Shown here one piece after another: positions 62,566-64,000 of a stretch of 64,000 nt of DNA (position 1 is the stretch's first letter; the number at the start of each line of letters is the position of its first letter). The stretch is from Methanomassiliicoccales archaeon. GTDB taxonomy: Archaea > Thermoplasmatota > Thermoplasmata > Methanomassiliicoccales > JACIVX01. The stretch covers positions 62,001 through 126,000 of the forward strand of contig JAWCLO010000003.1 in NCBI GenBank assembly GCA_038850735.1, read 5' to 3'. The translations under genes were made by a program, and so were the position numbers. The notes under the pieces are model-generated. The model ran no database searches. It saw only the letters and a program-made list of their open reading frames with translations, and was not told where the DNA came from.

Positions 62566-63168
62566 TCATAAGAGTACCAGATGAAGCAAGCCAGAGATGA
62601 ACTCATAGCTACCTTTCATGATGTATTCAATTCCGATGGCAGCGATGAGAAGCCCGATGATCTTTGACATAATCTCAATCACGTTATTACCAACGATCCT
62701 CGTAATCAGCACAGCGTTGTGAAGCAAAATCCAAGTGACGAGCAATGCAAAGAGCCCGCCTATGAGCGGAATCAAGTATCCATAGTTTGTCGATAAAATT
62801 ATCGCCGTAGTGATAACGCCGGGTCCTGTTAGAATCGGAGTTGCAATGATAACCCATGCAACATTTTGGTTACTTATCCTTGTAATATTCATCCCGAAGA
62901 TAATTTCAAGGGACATAAGAAGTAGAACCAGACCGCCAGCAATTCTAAATCCAGAGGTTGTCACGCCGAAAAAGGCGAGAAGTTCCCTGCCGACGAGAAC
63001 GAAAATGACGAAAAGTATCCCCGCAACGAGTACTGCGCGGTTAGCACTCCTGATTTTTTCTTCGTCGCTAAAATCCTTTGTAAGGCTTATGAATATAGGC
63101 AGGCTGGCGAAGGGATCGAAGATGAAGAATAAGAGTGTTGAAGCGTAAACAATGGCAGATAAATCCAT
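62566..63168 (-). CDS. MarC-family integral membrane protein
   Basis: A 200-residue protein with six transmembrane helices of the MarC/SNARE-associated group. The first part reads ASTLLFFIFDPFASLPIFISLTKDFS, and the conserved SNQNVAWVIIATPILTGPGVITTAII stretch follows. The role is unknown; the family is not proven to be a multidrug transporter. The ATG at 63166-63168 is chosen over a longer frame to 63201 because it gives a standard short N-terminus. Confidence 0.93.
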   Translation of the reverse strand: MDLSAIVYASTLLFFIFDPFASLPIFISLTKDFSDEEKIRSANRAVLVAGILFVIFVLVGRELLAFFGVTTSGFRIAGGLVLLLMSLEIIFGMNITRISNQNVAWVIIATPILTGPGVITTAIILSTNYGYLIPLIGGLFALLVTWILLHNAVLITRIVGNNVIEIMSKIIGLLIAAIGIEYIMKGSYEFISGLLHLVLL

Positions 63169-63498
63169 ATAATGGGAATGTGCTGAAATGGTTTTAAGCA
63201 TTTTGAGACAGAGCTTCCTAAATTGAGACTTGAATCGATTTGATTTGTCTAGGGTTCATCATTGAATTGTGTCCATGATTGAGGGTCAACACATCGCCTT
63301 GAAAAATGTCTTTGGATAGTTGTCCTTGATGAAAAACAAGACCATTGCTTCGCTGTTAAGTATTTCATAAAAAAATGACACCTCGGTGAAAAGTGATAAA
63401 ATAAATTCGCCTTTCCAGTGAAAGCGAGAAGAAACATACTGGCGGACAAGTGCCAACAAATTCAGCGTTGATCGGAACAGTGATTATTCTCAGCCAGA
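63169..63498. other. Intergenic, no feature recognised
   Basis: About 330 bp between MarC and the winged-helix gene, AT-rich. It should hold the MarC promoter. No coding frame with a recognisable product was seen. Confidence 0.45.
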
Positions 63499-63723
63499 TT
63501 ACTGTGTTTTAATGAGGTAATATCCAGCTGATTTTTCTCGTGCCCGCCTCTTCACGTATCCTTTCTTTTCTAGTTCTTGAAGAGCTGCGAGGCACTGAGC
63601 CTTCGGCAGTTTCGACATATTCGTTATTCTTTGAGCATCTGTCATCTTTTCTTCGCCGATGATACCAGCATCCTTCATCGCTTTGAAGACCTTTTCCGCA
63701 TTAGTTGAAAGTCCCTCAGGCAT
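63499..63723 (-). CDS. Small winged-helix DNA-binding protein
   Basis: A 74-residue protein that is essentially one winged helix. It reads LSTNAEKVFKAMKDAG, then MTDAQRITNMSKLPKAQCLAALQELEKKGYVKR and a wing RAREKSAGYYL. This resembles archaeal MarR/HTH regulators of basic gene expression. The target is unknown. It is divergent from the rubredoxin-like gene at the right edge. Confidence 0.85.
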   Translation of the reverse strand: MPEGLSTNAEKVFKAMKDAGIIGEEKMTDAQRITNMSKLPKAQCLAALQELEKKGYVKRRAREKSAGYYLIKTQ

Positions 63724-63866
63724 GAGGGGGAAGTAAGAATTTGGGTTTATTAATTTTGCGGTTGCTTTGATATCTGGATGAAGCTGTTCCTTTATGTGTT
63801 AAATGAATATCCCTTTCAAACAATCATTTTATAATCTTCAGGATTCGTATTGACATTCGATGAGAA

Positions 63867-64000
63867 ATGGCTGAAAAGAGACTTTGGCGCTGTTGTGTAT
63901 GTAATGATATCCATTACGGCCTAAAACCACCCGAAATTTGTCCCACATGCCGAGCAAAGAATGCATTCTGTGAGATCGATACGCCAGAGGCAATCGGGAT
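63867..64000 (+). CDS. Rubredoxin-like protein, N-terminal part (runs off the right edge)
   Basis: An open frame from the ATG at 63867 to the window end, 44 codons. It begins with a rubredoxin-like iron site: CCVCNDIHYG and CPTCRAKNAFC, with the spacing CxxC...CxxC. Such domains occur at one end of rubrerythrin- and flavoprotein-related proteins. What follows is outside the window, so the full product cannot be named. Confidence 0.65.
   Translation, partial: MAEKRLWRCCVCNDIHYGLKPPEICPTCRAKNAFCEIDTPEAIG

Overview
The window is archaeal and most likely from a member of the Thermoplasmatota, possibly an uncultured relative of Methanomassiliicoccales. The lineage call is an inference from gene content, not from a marker phylogeny. 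Supporting signs are archaeal-type tRNA synthetases (GlyRS, ValRS, PheT), SRP54, TrmY, a class I HMG-CoA reductase, an archaeal CoaD fused to an NTPase, COG1340-type coiled-coil and DUF169 proteins, TATA boxes placed for leaderless mRNAs, tRNAs without encoded CCA, and one tRNA gene with a non-canonical D-loop intron. Energy-related genes (2-oxoacid:ferredoxin oxidoreductase, several ferredoxin-like proteins, Isc/DsrE/TusA proteins) suggest an anaerobe.

Layout. 1-5.8 kb (minus): a tightly packed cluster of a UspA protein, a four-CBS protein, glycyl-tRNA synthetase, a second four-CBS protein ending in a ribosome-hibernation-like domain, and a truncated ValRS. 6-17.4 kb: a CMD/AhpD-like protein, an amidohydrolase, a three-gene operon around a degenerate family-B polymerase (PolB2/Dpo2 type), a frameshifted DUF3795 gene, an AlkD-like protein, a cupin, a class II amidotransferase and a sulfur-handling cluster (TusA, DsrE, an IscS lacking the PLP lysine, IscU, a small zinc protein). 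17.4-21.7 kb is gene-poor. 21.7-30.3 kb is a complete subtype I-B CRISPR-Cas operon (cas6-cas8b-cas7-cas5-cas3-cas4-cas1-cas2) followed by a leader-like stretch and only one CRISPR repeat. A GC-rich, frameshifted tyrosine recombinase gene then lies next to tRNA-Ile. 32-37.4 kb: HMG-CoA reductase, a hydroxyacid dehydrogenase with glycerate 2-kinase, PheT and tRNA-Ser. 37.6-48.5 kb: a small highly expressed-looking protein, a BASS-family transporter, two Cys-rich paralogues, the SRP54-TrmY-zinc protein-CoaD/NTPase cluster, a coiled-coil protein, a winged-helix regulator, a GvpD/KaiC-like ATPase, adenylosuccinate lyase and the intron-containing tRNA-Ala. 49.4-64 kb: two ferredoxin-like proteins with a CoA-binding protein, LemA plus a TPM-domain protein, a pyrimidine-dimer glycosylase, a TspO-like membrane protein, DUF169, RmuC, a fused 2-oxoacid:ferredoxin oxidoreductase with its beta subunit, an ArsC/LMW-phosphatase-like protein, an intact DUF3795 protein, a methyltransferase, MarC, a winged-helix protein and a rubredoxin-like start at the right edge.

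The most notable items are: the PolB2 operon with a P-loop-less RecA-like partner; the lysine-less IscS beside IscU, TusA and DsrE; the CBS-hibernation-factor fusion among tRNA synthetase genes; the I-B system whose array is reduced to one repeat; the D-loop tRNA intron with a bulge-helix-bulge fold; and two genes each apparently broken by loss of one G in a G run, which could be real decay or consensus error.
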